Positions 42,201-51,385 of a DNA stretch of 53,228 nucleotides are shown here, piece by piece. The position numbers and the translations under genes were made by a program. The first letter of the stretch is position 1; the number at the start of each line of letters is the position of its first letter. Below the pieces are notes generated by a model. The model saw only the letters and a list, made by a program, of their open reading frames with translations. It was not told the origin of the DNA and ran no database searches. Source of the stretch: an uncultured Actinomycetes bacterium (GTDB lineage Bacteria; Actinomycetota; Acidimicrobiia; Acidimicrobiales; Acidimicrobilacustridaceae); contig CALBSE010000063.1 in NCBI GenBank assembly GCA_937927725.1, positions 1-53,228 of the forward strand, in the 5' to 3' direction.

Positions 42201-43280
42201 CTATCCGGTGAACGCTGGTGCGACTGGATCCGATGACGTTGTTGACGAGGTTGTCGTTGTCACTGGCGGTTCAGGGCCGGTTAACAACAGCGCCAACGTC
42301 TGATCCACAGAACCGTTGCCGGTGCCGTATTTGCCGACGGCGAGACACGAGAACCCGGTCGCACACGACACCGAACTCACAACGTTGTTGAAGGGGGGAA
42401 TATTTGGACTGTCGAGTTTCGTCCAGCTGATGCCATCCCAATTCAACACAAACGACTGATACACAGAATTGGAGTAGTTGCCGACAGCGACACACGAAGA
42501 CTCAGTCACACACGACACCGAACTCAGAACGTTGGAATCTGAGCCGGGGTTCGGGCTGTCGAGTTTCGTCCAGCTGGTGCCATCCCAGTTCAACACCAAC
42601 AACTGAGTCCCAGAACCGTCGACGTAGTAACCAGCGGCGACACACGAAGACCCACTCACACACGACACTGAATTCAGAACGTTGTCGTAGATGCCCGTGT
42701 TGGGGCTCTCCGCTTTCGTCCAGCTCGTGCCATCCCAGTTCACTACGAACGACCGTGACGTCGATACCTGCACGTCGTCGTACGTACCGACGGCAACACA
42801 CGAAATCGTTGTAACACACGAGACTGAATTCAGAAAGTTGTTACCTGCGCTGGGGTTGGGGCTGTCGAGTTTCGCCCAACTACTGCCATCCCACGTCAAC
42901 ACCAACGACTGAGTCTCAATCCCAGAATCGGCGACGTACCAGCCGACGGCTACACACGAAGACGCTGTCACACACGACACCGAATTCAGAACGTTGGCAT
43001 TTGAGCCGCTGTTGGGGCTGTCCACTCTCGTCCAGCTGGTGCCATCCCAGTTCAATACCAATGACTGATACGCAGAAGCACCGACGTAATAGCCGACGGC
43101 AACACACGAAGTCGTCGAGACACACGACACCGACTTCAGAACATTGCTCCGTGCGCCACTGTTAGGGCTGGGCACAACCACCGCAGTGTCAATCGCCGCA
43201 CCAGCCGGTGAGGCCACCACGACACAACCCATCACCATTGCGGCCACTGCGAGCAGCGCGAGAACGGATCTGCGAATCAT
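42201..43280 (-). CDS. Secreted six-repeat predicted beta-propeller with C-terminal PAFTG
   Basis: 359 residues from ATG 43280 (GGAG 8 nt upstream); a longer start at 43301 adds a second Met. Signal peptide MIRRSVLALLAVAAMVMG...SPAGAA. Then six units of about 50 residues with the pattern SVSC-x5-C-x-AVG-x-Y ... (L/F)VLNWDG-x-SWTK-x-SPN. Each has two cysteines spaced C-x5-C, probably a disulfide. The protein begins with the last part of a unit (AVVVPSPNSG) and ends before it (TLALLLTG), the way propellers close their last blade. Tail: TTTTSSTTSS then DPVAPAFTG and stop. Enzymatic motifs not seen; binding or structural surface role likely. Confidence 0.8.
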   Translation of the reverse strand: MIRRSVLALLAVAAMVMGCVVVASPAGAAIDTAVVVPSPNSGARSNVLKSVSCVSTTSCVAVGYYVGASAYQSLVLNWDGTSWTRVDSPNSGSNANVLNSVSCVTASSCVAVGWYVADSGIETQSLVLTWDGSSWAKLDSPNPSAGNNFLNSVSCVTTISCVAVGTYDDVQVSTSRSFVVNWDGTSWTKAESPNTGIYDNVLNSVSCVSGSSCVAAGYYVDGSGTQLLVLNWDGTSWTKLDSPNPGSDSNVLSSVSCVTESSCVAVGNYSNSVYQSFVLNWDGISWTKLDSPNIPPFNNVVSSVSCATGFSCLAVGKYGTGNGSVDQTLALLLTGPEPPVTTTTSSTTSSDPVAPAFTG

Positions 43281-43437
43281 CCGAGAATCTCCGAACATCA
43301 CCGTCGAGAGACCCAGTGCCGATCGACTCGGGAAAGATAGCGCACTACGCCAAAACTACTGAAAAGGGCCCCTCACATGAACTTCCAGATATCAGTGCGA
43401 CGCCACGGATGTAAGGGACGAGTTCAGGCAAGAGCGA

Positions 43438-45060
43438 TCAAGCATCGACTGAGAACTCAGCCGGAGCACCGCCTGCGATATCTCCCAAATCATCGGCCAC
43501 AGAGCTGCCTCCGGATTCACCAACCGCCCGCCGGAACACTGGCGCTTCGGCATGTTCGGGCATCGAAGACCTGGTCCACCCTTTGGGCGAGTGCACGGTG
43601 AACTCACCGTTTTCCGCAAGCTCCATTTGATAGCCCGGTTTATGAAACTCGCGATGGTGCGTGCCGCATAGCAACACCATTCGGTCGACATCGGTCTTGC
43701 CCCCGTTCACCCAATGGTCGACATGGTGCACATCGCAAAATCTGGGTTTCGTTCGACAACCCGGCGCCCGACAGTGTCGGTCTCGAGCGATGATCGCTCT
43801 TCGTTGCCAGGATTTCGCTGTTCGTTCCGTTCGGCCCAGCCGCAACACTTGCGAACCATTGGTAAGCACCGCTTGCACAACCGAGTCGCAAGACAGCGTG
43901 GACATTGCTGTTGCATCGACGAGCATTCCCTCGGAAGTGACGCCGTCGCCATGATGACCCATCGCTTCGACGAACCATGCCTTTTCGGCGGCCGACCAAC
44001 CGTTGCGAGCGGCCAACACATCGACATCGGCCAACGACGAGACGCCAGCACCGTGCAACGCAGCCGCACGCAATTCCTGCACGTTAAACACCAATGACAC
44101 ATGCGGCTGGAATCGGCCCGACTCGCCGCCACCATCGCGATGTGCCAGCGCAAACGAGCACGCCGCCACGAGCGCGTCGGCCTGACGCTTGCCTGTTGTG
44201 CGTCGTTCGCCAACAACCTCGCCGTTTTCATCGAGTTCGTCGGGAACATCGAACACGCGCAGAGCAGCATCGACAATTGCTGCTTCGGTTGCATTCAACT
44301 GACCCTGCAACACGAAGCTGCCGTCGAAGCCTTGATCGAGATACACACCCGATGGGCGTTCGCGTAAATCTTCGGCACCGTCAGCAGCTTCGGCCGAGCG
44401 CACCCACTGGCGTACGGCAACAGTCGTTTGTTCAACATCGAGCGGCGCGATCGCGCGCACCACCCCCGACGCGTGATCGGCGAACAACGACACGAAACGC
44501 CGTGGCACTGCAGCCACAAGTACATCGACCTTCGCTCCGCTCAACTCACCGTTCGACCACGCCGCGCCAACCTCGGGCCAGGCCTCTAAACGTTCCACCC
44601 GCCGCGCTTCAACGGTTGCGGCTTTGCGCCCCAACCCGCCACGATCGGCGAACCATCCGCGCAGCGAACCAGCGCCGTCGTTGCGCCACACTTCGCCGAC
44701 ATCGAACCGAACCTCGGCCTCGGCAACGAACGCCCACAGACGGTCGAGTTCTGAACGCAGCGCCACCAGCGCGCCGCCGTCGGCAGGCACACCACAACGA
44801 GCAAACCCTTCGACCGCTTGCTGCAGCGTCGCCAGGCACGGCCCAAACCCAAACGGCACCGAATCGGCCGAACCGGAACCCGACGCAACGCCAGAACCCG
44901 GCGAAACGGCACCACCCGAACCAGCCTCGACCGCCGAACCCGCAACCGCAGCCTCGACAACCGCCCGCCGACACCGACCCCGAAGCCGCTGCAGCCGGGC
45001 GAACGCCGGGCTCAGTTCTTCAGTTTGTGAGGGCGCATCCTCGGCGAGTGTTTCGAACAT
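43438..45060 (-). CDS. DUF222 / HNH endonuclease (13E12-type repeat family)
   Basis: 540 residues. N-terminal DUF222 domain (to ~330; VLVAAVPRRFVSLFADHASG, RRTTGKRQADALVAACSFALAH), then the HNH module: RRAIIARDRHCRAPGCRTKPRFCDVHHVDHWVNGGKTDVDRMVLLCGTHHREFHK split here as C-x4-C, DVHHVDHW, LLCGTHHREFH. These multi-copy actinobacterial genes, first known as the 13E12 repeats of mycobacteria, are thought mobile or homing-like. The gene lies between two propeller-type secreted protein genes on the same strand. It contains a Gly/Ser/Ala-rich segment near residues 45-70. Activity untested for most members. Confidence 0.9.
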   Translation of the reverse strand: MFETLAEDAPSQTEELSPAFARLQRLRGRCRRAVVEAAVAGSAVEAGSGGAVSPGSGVASGSGSADSVPFGFGPCLATLQQAVEGFARCGVPADGGALVALRSELDRLWAFVAEAEVRFDVGEVWRNDGAGSLRGWFADRGGLGRKAATVEARRVERLEAWPEVGAAWSNGELSGAKVDVLVAAVPRRFVSLFADHASGVVRAIAPLDVEQTTVAVRQWVRSAEAADGAEDLRERPSGVYLDQGFDGSFVLQGQLNATEAAIVDAALRVFDVPDELDENGEVVGERRTTGKRQADALVAACSFALAHRDGGGESGRFQPHVSLVFNVQELRAAALHGAGVSSLADVDVLAARNGWSAAEKAWFVEAMGHHGDGVTSEGMLVDATAMSTLSCDSVVQAVLTNGSQVLRLGRTERTAKSWQRRAIIARDRHCRAPGCRTKPRFCDVHHVDHWVNGGKTDVDRMVLLCGTHHREFHKPGYQMELAENGEFTVHSPKGWTRSSMPEHAEAPVFRRAVGESGGSSVADDLGDIAGGAPAEFSVDA

Positions 45061-45171
45061 GTGTTCGATACTAAAGGAAGCGTGAGACAGCGTGAATAGG
45101 TCAAACGGCCCATTTCCACTTCATCAACGCCAGCGGGCAAGAACCACACCCGGCCAGCACTGGTCAGGCAA

Positions 45172-46422
45172 CTACCCGGTAAAAGCTGGCGATACCGGAT
45201 CACCATCAGGCGCTGTCGTCGGCGGAACCGTCGTCGAGCTCGTTGGCGGTTCCGACTCGATCATCGACAGCACCAATGTCCGGTACACGTCGGCTGAGTA
45301 GCGGCCGACCGCAACACACGACGAGTCCGCGGCACACGACACTGACTCCAGAAAGTTGGCATCTGTACCCGCGTTTTCGCTTGGCACAATCGTCCATGCG
45401 CTGCCATCCCACGTCGCCACAAAATTTTGCGATGCAGCTCCGGCGCTGTAGTCGCCAACCGCAACGCATGATGAAGCGGTCACGCATGAAACCGACTTCA
45501 GCCCGTCGGCAGGAACGATTCCGTCGACCTCAGCGGCATTCGCACTTGGAAGTACCGACCACGTTGCGCCGTTCCACACCTCCGCCAAGGTCCGCCAGTC
45601 AGAATCGATGTACGTGCCGACCGCGAGACAGAACGATGTGCCAACGCACGACACTCCTGACAAAAAATCGGAAGAGAACCCTGCGTTGGGAGTTTGCACA
45701 ATCGACCACGTGCTTCCGTCCCAACCCAGAGCCGACGTTCGGGTAACAGAACCGTCGAACTGCCCACCAACTGCGACACATGAAGACGCCGAAACGCACG
45801 ACACGGAACTCAGCCAATACTCATTGTTCGGGGGAGTGCTCGGCGGCATCATTACGTTCCACGAGGTACCGTCCCAGCTATACGCAGTATTTTGATTGTT
45901 AAACGTGGCACCAATAGAGCCAACCGCGACACACCACGACACCGACGCGCACGAGACCGAATTCAGCTGTTCGATTCCACCGGGCGGAACCCCGCCTTCC
46001 CTTTGAATCGACAAGGAACTGCCGTCCCACAGTTCCATCAACGGACCTGTTGATGCGCCATCATCGAAAGTTCCAACCGCGATACACCAAGACACCGACA
46101 CGCACGACACCGAATTCAAAATGGTGTCGCCGCTCAGCTGCGAATTCGCTGACGGAAGAATCGACCAGGAAGTGCCGTCCCACCGCTCGACCAATGCATG
46201 GTTCGCCGTGCCGTCGTAGGAGGTGCCTACCGCCAGACACCACGACTGCGCAACACACGACACCGACCTCAACTCGTTGTCGTCAGTTGACGAGGAATTC
46301 GGAGACGGAACAACCGTGGCGGAGGTCGTTACTGCATCGGCCGGCACGGAAACGGCCAGAAATCCGAAGACTGCAACAAGAACGAAAGCGAGACGGACCA
46401 GAGATGAGTGGGCAATGCGCAT
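45172..46422 (-). CDS. Secreted seven-repeat predicted beta-propeller with C-terminal PAFTG
   Basis: 416 residues. Signal peptide MRIAHSSLVRLAFVLVAVFG...VPADA. Seven units with (S/G)VSC-x5-C-x-AVG and WDG-x-(S/T)W, as in the gene at 42201 but with one more blade and greater divergence (ERWDGTSWSILPSAN, SWCIAVGTFDD). The N-terminal ATVVPSPNS strand again supplies the missing end of the last unit (TLVLSMIES). Tail: TSSTTVPPTTAPDG, then DPVSPAFTG and stop. Related to the gene at 50138 by unit number and style. Surface or secreted binding protein; ligand unknown. Confidence 0.8.
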   Translation of the reverse strand: MRIAHSSLVRLAFVLVAVFGFLAVSVPADAVTTSATVVPSPNSSSTDDNELRSVSCVAQSWCLAVGTSYDGTANHALVERWDGTSWSILPSANSQLSGDTILNSVSCVSVSWCIAVGTFDDGASTGPLMELWDGSSLSIQREGGVPPGGIEQLNSVSCASVSWCVAVGSIGATFNNQNTAYSWDGTSWNVMMPPSTPPNNEYWLSSVSCVSASSCVAVGGQFDGSVTRTSALGWDGSTWSIVQTPNAGFSSDFLSGVSCVGTSFCLAVGTYIDSDWRTLAEVWNGATWSVLPSANAAEVDGIVPADGLKSVSCVTASSCVAVGDYSAGAASQNFVATWDGSAWTIVPSENAGTDANFLESVSCAADSSCVAVGRYSADVYRTLVLSMIESEPPTSSTTVPPTTAPDGDPVSPAFTG

Positions 46423-46505
46423 CTCACGACGCTACCAATTCGCTACATCAGGAGCCCAAGGTAACCGTTAACGCCATGCGTCGCAGTTGACCAATGACGA
46501 CACAA

Positions 46506-48167
46506 CTAGCCGGTAAACGCAGGCACTACCGGGTCGGTGCCGACAGTTGTTGTGGTGTCGTCCGGAACAACAGTTGTTGTCGTGCTCGGCGGTGTCGGCT
46601 CTGACTGCACTTCCACCGCACCCATATCGGACTGGCCGTTGTACACACGAACGTACGGAGTTGCGCGCTCATCAAATCCGTCGCCCGCAAATGCAATCCA
46701 GCTCAGCGGCCCAGCATCAATCACCGGTGAACCAGCTGCAGGTTGCATCGTGCCGATCGCGCCACCGTTGTCGGCCAATGCGCCGAGTTGCGCGCTCACA
46801 CCGTAAATATTTCCGCCCCCGTCGGTGAACCCGCCGATAGACGTTCCCATGATCAGCGAACTCGAAACTGTGAACGAGCCGGACCCCGACAAATAAAGAT
46901 CAACGGCTTGGGTGCCAGAGCCCTGAGATGTCGTGTTGTCGGAAATGATTGTTCCGATGATTTCAACCGAGTGTGGAGAATTGGAACCCGTCAGCAATAC
47001 CGTGTTGTTCTTCGTTGAATTCCCCGAGATCGTGCTGAACATGATGCGCGTATTTCCAGTAGCCGCAAACGAGTAAAGCGCGCCACCGTCGCCATTTAAC
47101 GAGTCGCCGACATTGTTTGCAATCGTCGAATTCGCAATCAAAAGATTGCCGTTACTCGAAAGTTCCAACCCAGCGCCGTCCTGAGCACGATTTTCACTCA
47201 CCGTCGAATTCGTGATCGTCAAACTGTTCGTGTGAGCTGCATACAAGGCACCGCCATCCTGATACGCCGTGTTCCCAACGAACGATGTGGAAGTAATCAG
47301 AACGTCACCCGCATATGAGATGCTCGCGCCTCCACCTCCACCATAACGAACTTCGTTGCCAAAATATGAGTCCGCTATCGAAACATTTCCAACTCGGTAG
47401 AGGAATGCGCCACCACCGTTGAGGTAACTTTGATTGCCATCAAATCGAGAATTCTCAAGAGAAACATTTCCAACGCTGACGAAGCTTGCGCCGGCTCCGT
47501 GGTTATTAAAACTCGAGTTTCCACTGACAAACGTGTTCGTGATCGTGGTGTCGCCAACCTGGTACAGGCAGAGTCCGCCACCATTACCGACGGCAGTGTT
47601 GTTCGAAATTTCCGAATCACTCATTGTGAATGGGGCATGTCTGCTGCCGTAATCGCCGACATAGACGCCTCCCCCACCTCTGGCCGCCGAATTGCCGGTG
47701 ATGGTTACTCCGGAAAGCGTGAGATCATTTCCTTTGCTCTTGATCGCACCGCCGGAATTCGCGGCATAGCCCTCGGTCAGCGTCAGACCAGAGATCGAAA
47801 CCGTCAACGCAGAAGTCCCGTCATACAGGTAGAAGATTCGGCTCCCATGGTTACCTGAGATGATCGAATCCGCTGCGCCAAGACCAGTGATGGTGACGTC
47901 TTGATGGATTGCGAGTTGACCACTCGTGAGGGTGATTGTTCCGGCCGAACTCGCGTCGAACACGATGATGTCGGCACCCGCGTTGTTGTTCGCGTCAGTA
48001 ACAGCTTGACGAAGCGACCCCGCACCACTGTCACTCGTCGTGGTGACATGAAACGTTGTTGCCGCTCCTGCCCGCGGCGCAAGAACCAGCGCTCCCGCGA
48101 CACCACCGACAAGAAGCGAACCACCGGCAGCTACTCGACCGGTCTTCGTTGCGAACTTCGTACTCAT
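46506..48167 (-). CDS. Secreted beta-helix repeat protein with C-terminal PAFTG (paralogue 1)
   Basis: 553 residues; Shine-Dalgarno GGAGAA 3 nt before ATG. Leader MSTKFATKTGRVAAGGSLLV...LAPRAGAA, then SGAGSLRQAVTDANNNAGAD, a start typical of Pmp/CSLREA-like beta-helix proteins, and many GGG-x-(Y/L)-x(n)-(I/L)xN-S-x-(I/V) units building a right-handed helix. The last helix part has a LamG-unlike capping GTMQPAAGSPVIDAGP segment also present in the other two beta-helix proteins here. Tail: STTTTVVPDDTTTTVG, then TDPVVPAFTG and stop. A tandem copy of the next gene: leader, cap and tail are nearly identical while the middle varies. Confidence 0.85.
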   Translation of the reverse strand: MSTKFATKTGRVAAGGSLLVGGVAGALVLAPRAGAATTFHVTTTSDSGAGSLRQAVTDANNNAGADIIVFDASSAGTITLTSGQLAIHQDVTITGLGAADSIISGNHGSRIFYLYDGTSALTVSISGLTLTEGYAANSGGAIKSKGNDLTLSGVTITGNSAARGGGGVYVGDYGSRHAPFTMSDSEISNNTAVGNGGGLCLYQVGDTTITNTFVSGNSSFNNHGAGASFVSVGNVSLENSRFDGNQSYLNGGGAFLYRVGNVSIADSYFGNEVRYGGGGGASISYAGDVLITSTSFVGNTAYQDGGALYAAHTNSLTITNSTVSENRAQDGAGLELSSNGNLLIANSTIANNVGDSLNGDGGALYSFAATGNTRIMFSTISGNSTKNNTVLLTGSNSPHSVEIIGTIISDNTTSQGSGTQAVDLYLSGSGSFTVSSSLIMGTSIGGFTDGGGNIYGVSAQLGALADNGGAIGTMQPAAGSPVIDAGPLSWIAFAGDGFDERATPYVRVYNGQSDMGAVEVQSEPTPPSTTTTVVPDDTTTTVGTDPVVPAFTG

Positions 48168-48258
48168 GATTCTCCACGTGGTGATTCGGGCGCGACCTAA
48201 CGATCCGCTAAATCATTGCAGACCAGCAGTGAAATGGGCCGAACCGGTACAAAGCGAA

Positions 48259-48284
48259 GGGGCCCGACCATTTGGCCGGGCCCC
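48259..48284 (-). terminator. Terminator after beta-helix paralogue 2
   Basis: Minus strand GGGGCCCGGCC, loop AAAT, GGTCGGGCCCC (11 bp, one G-U pair), then TTCGCTTTGT. Homologous to the hairpin at 50082, so each duplicated unit carries its own terminator. Confidence 0.75.
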
Positions 48285-48313
48285 GTTCAAGGAAATCTCT
48301 AGAAACTGACGAA

Positions 48314-49990
48314 TCAGCCAGTGAACGCAGGCGCTACCGGGTCGGTGCCGACAGTTGTTGTGGCGTCGTCCGAGACAACAGTTGTTGTCGTGCTCGGCGG
48401 TGTCGGCTCTGACTGCACTTCCACCGCACCCATATCCGACTGGCCGTTGTACACACGAACGTACGGAGTTGCGCGCTGGTCGAAACCGTCGCCCGCAAAA
48501 GCAGTCCAGCTCGGCGGACCAGCATCAATCACCGGCGAACCAGCTGCAGGTTCCATCGTGAACGTCGCGCCACCGTTATCGGCCAGCGCACCGAGCTGCG
48601 CGCTCACACCGTGAATGTTTCCGCCGCCATCGGTGAATGAGCCACCCAACGTCGATCCCATGATCAACGAATTCCCAAGAGTTGCCGAAGCAGACCCCGT
48701 CAGTTTGAGGTCAACGGCTTGGGCGCCACTTCCGTCCTGAGTCGTGTTGTCGGAAAGAATCGTTCCGATGATGTCGACCGAGTTCGGAGAATCCGCTACA
48801 AGCAGCACGGTTTCAAACTTTGTTGAATTCCCGGAGATTGTGCTGAATTCGATGCGCATTAAACCATTAGCGCCCCACGAATAAAGCGCGCCACCGTTGC
48901 CACTTAACGGGTCACCGACATTGTTGGCAATCGTCGAATTCGCAATTAAAGCATTGCCATTATCGCCAAGTTCAAGTCCGGCACCGTCGATGGCATGGTT
49001 CCCACTGATTGTCGAATTCGTCATCGTGAATACGTCAGTGTGAGTCGCATACAGTGCGCCGCCATCCCCACTGGCTGAGTTTTGATCGAAGGTCGTGGAG
49101 TCAATCGTGACGACGTCCGCATACTTAATGGACGCGCCTCCACCACCGGCATTGTAGAAAGTGCGGTTGGATTGAAACGACGAATTCGCGATCGAGATAT
49201 TGTGTGCGTGCGACACGTTCACTCCACCACCGTTGGCATAACTGCTATTTCCGCTCACGGTGGAGTTCACCAAAGAAATATTTCGAACTTGGTAGAAGCT
49301 TGCGCCGCCACCGTTGCCGGTGTTCGATGTATTTCCGCTGATGACGGTGTTCGTGATGGTCGTGTCGCCCATGAAGTACAGGTCGAGTCCGCCACCGTTT
49401 CCGTCCGAAGTGTTTTGGGAGATTTCCGAATCAATGATCGTCAACGGGGCGTATCTGTCGGTATTTGGGGAAGAAGACTTTGAGCTCTGAATTGCTCCTC
49501 CGCCACCTACTGAAGTGTTGCCGCTGAGAACAACGCCTGACAGTGTGAGGTCGTTCCCCCAGTTGACGATTGCACCGCCAGCCTTGCTCCAACCTTCGGT
49601 CATGGTGACGCCCGAGATTGAAACAGTCAGCGACGCGGCAGCGTTGTAGATGTAGAAGATGCGCGAATTGTTGTTGCCAGAAATGATCGAGTTGGCCGCG
49701 CCGAGGCCAGTGATTGTGACGTCGCCAGCGATGTCGATTTCACCACTCGTGAGCGTGATCGTTCCGGCCGAACTCGCGTCGAACACGATGATGTCGGCAC
49801 CGGGGTTGGTGTTCGCTTCGAGAACAGCTTGACGAAGCGACCCCGCGCCACTGTCCGAAGTATTCGTGACATGGAACGTCGTTGCCGCTCCAGCCTGAGG
49901 TGCAAGAACCAGCGCGCCAGCAACACCACCAACAAGAAGCGAACCACCGGCAGCAACACGACCGGTCTTTGTTGCGAACTTCGTACTCAT
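48314..49990 (-). CDS. Secreted beta-helix repeat protein with C-terminal PAFTG (paralogue 2)
   Basis: 558 residues. Leader MSTKFATKTGRVAAGGSLLV...LAPQAGAA, the SDSGAGSLRQAVLEANTNPG start, and beta-helix units (NNTSDGNGGGLDLYFMGD, SGNSSYANGGGVN, NSASGDGGALYATH). Cap FTMEPAAGSPVIDAGPPSW and tail STTTTVVSDDATTTVG, then TDPVAPAFTG and stop. Its 5' leader, including GGAGAATC before ATG, matches that of paralogue 1. The two differ mainly in the middle repeats, as expected for a recently duplicated surface gene under diversification. Confidence 0.85.
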   Translation of the reverse strand: MSTKFATKTGRVAAGGSLLVGGVAGALVLAPQAGAATTFHVTNTSDSGAGSLRQAVLEANTNPGADIIVFDASSAGTITLTSGEIDIAGDVTITGLGAANSIISGNNNSRIFYIYNAAASLTVSISGVTMTEGWSKAGGAIVNWGNDLTLSGVVLSGNTSVGGGGAIQSSKSSSPNTDRYAPLTIIDSEISQNTSDGNGGGLDLYFMGDTTITNTVISGNTSNTGNGGGASFYQVRNISLVNSTVSGNSSYANGGGVNVSHAHNISIANSSFQSNRTFYNAGGGGASIKYADVVTIDSTTFDQNSASGDGGALYATHTDVFTMTNSTISGNHAIDGAGLELGDNGNALIANSTIANNVGDPLSGNGGALYSWGANGLMRIEFSTISGNSTKFETVLLVADSPNSVDIIGTILSDNTTQDGSGAQAVDLKLTGSASATLGNSLIMGSTLGGSFTDGGGNIHGVSAQLGALADNGGATFTMEPAAGSPVIDAGPPSWTAFAGDGFDQRATPYVRVYNGQSDMGAVEVQSEPTPPSTTTTVVSDDATTTVGTDPVAPAFTG

Positions 49991-50081
49991 GATTCTCCAC
50001 AGGGTGACTGAGACGCGACCAAACGAACCGCCAAATCATTGCAGATCAGCGGCGAAATGGCTCAAATCGGTACAAAGCGAA

Positions 50082-50107
50082 GGGGCCCGACCGATTGGCC
50101 AAGCCCC
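50082..50107 (-). terminator. Terminator after the propeller gene at 50138
   Basis: Minus strand GGGGCTTGGCC, loop AATC, GGTCGGGCCCC (11 bp with three G-U pairs), followed by TTCGCTTTGT. Similar in sequence and surroundings to 48259-48284. Confidence 0.72.
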
Positions 50108-50137
50108 CTTCAACAAAACCTCTACAAACGGGCTCAA

Positions 50138-51385
50138 TCAGCCAGTAAACGACGGCGCGACCGGGTCAGGCCCAGATGTCGTGCTCGACGAGGGCACTGT
50201 TGTCGGCACCGGAGGCGCTGGACCAGTCAAAGACAACACCAACGTCCGATCGGCGGTGCCATCGTTTGCGCTGCCGACCGCGACACATGAATACGACGAC
50301 GTGCACGACACACCATTCAAGAAGTTGTTTCCGCCGCCAGGCCCATTGGGCGACGTCTGCACTGACCATGTGCTTCCGTCCCACACTGACACCAACGTGT
50401 TGCGAACACCCCCGTCAGACAAGGTACCGACAGCAACGCAAGTCGATGGCGAAACGCAAGAAACCGCAACCGTGTAATCGAATTGCACGGAAACTACCGG
50501 GGACGTCTGTACCGACCATGCCGAGCCATCCCAAATTTCAAAGAGCGAACGGTTGTGACCGCCATCCAAATACACACCAACTGCAAAACATGACGATGCG
50601 CTCACGCAGGACACCGAATTCAATGTGTTTTGATTTGACGCGGGAACATTCGCCGAAGACTGAACCGCCCACACGGTGCCATTCCACACTTCGACCAACG
50701 TTTCACTGATGTTGTTTGCTGAGTGGTAACCCACTGCGACACACGAGTTCACCGAGAGGCAAGTCACACCATTCAAAAAGTTCTCCGAAGGTGGCGGTGC
50801 GTTCGCGGAGAGTTGCATGGACCACGTGCTGCCATCCCACGCTTCGGCAATTGTCTGATAGCCGTTCGTTCCGAGGTAAAAACCAACGGCAACACATGAA
50901 TCCGCCGCGGCACACGAGACTGACATCAACGTGTTGTCTTCCGTCGGTGACGAGTTCGCCGAGGCTTGAATCGCCCACGAAGTGCCGTCCCATGACATTG
51001 CTAACGCGTGCCAGTTGCCACCGGAATACTTTGCACCAACCGCGACACAAGAAGATGGTGACGTACAGGCGACGCCATTCAATTTGTTGTTTTCAGTGGG
51101 CGAGGAACTCGGTGCTATCTGCAACGACCAGGTTGCTCCGTCCCATGACTCGATCAGTGGCTGCAGAATTCCGCTACTGATGGAAGTACCGACGGCCACA
51201 CACGACACCGACGAAACGCACGACACCGACATCAACCGATTCGTGTCAGTAGGCGATGTGTTCGGCGTGGGAACGACGGTCGCAGCATCGATAGCTGCGC
51301 CCGCCGGAATCGCCACCGACAGAATTCCGATTACCGCGGCCAGCGCAACGAAAAGGCGGGAAAGAGAACGACGTGATTTCCGCAT
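50138..51385 (-). CDS. Secreted seven-repeat predicted beta-propeller with C-terminal PSFTG
   Basis: 415 residues from ATG 51385 (MRKSRRSLSRLFVALAAV), which gives a normal signal peptide ending AIPAGAA; the longer frame to 51454 adds a non-leader stretch. Seven units with SVSC/GVAC-x5-C-x-AVG and WDG-x-(S/T)W (SWDGATWSLQIAPSSSPTE, VEVWNGTVWAVQSSAN). Closing strand AATVVPTPNTSP at the N-terminus and TLVLSLTG at the end. Tail: VPTTVPSSSTTSG, then PDPVAPSFTG and stop, the only copy with Ser in place of Ala. Own terminator at 50082. Confidence 0.8.
   Translation of the reverse strand: MRKSRRSLSRLFVALAAVIGILSVAIPAGAAIDAATVVPTPNTSPTDTNRLMSVSCVSSVSCVAVGTSISSGILQPLIESWDGATWSLQIAPSSSPTENNKLNGVACTSPSSCVAVGAKYSGGNWHALAMSWDGTSWAIQASANSSPTEDNTLMSVSCAAADSCVAVGFYLGTNGYQTIAEAWDGSTWSMQLSANAPPPSENFLNGVTCLSVNSCVAVGYHSANNISETLVEVWNGTVWAVQSSANVPASNQNTLNSVSCVSASSCFAVGVYLDGGHNRSLFEIWDGSAWSVQTSPVVSVQFDYTVAVSCVSPSTCVAVGTLSDGGVRNTLVSVWDGSTWSVQTSPNGPGGGNNFLNGVSCTSSYSCVAVGSANDGTADRTLVLSLTGPAPPVPTTVPSSSTTSGPDPVAPSFTG

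Noticed and set aside
44094..45074. 326-codon plus-strand frame opposite the HNH gene
   Set aside because: Composition is Arg/Pro-rich shadow translation; the minus-strand frame contains an intact DUF222 and HNH motif.
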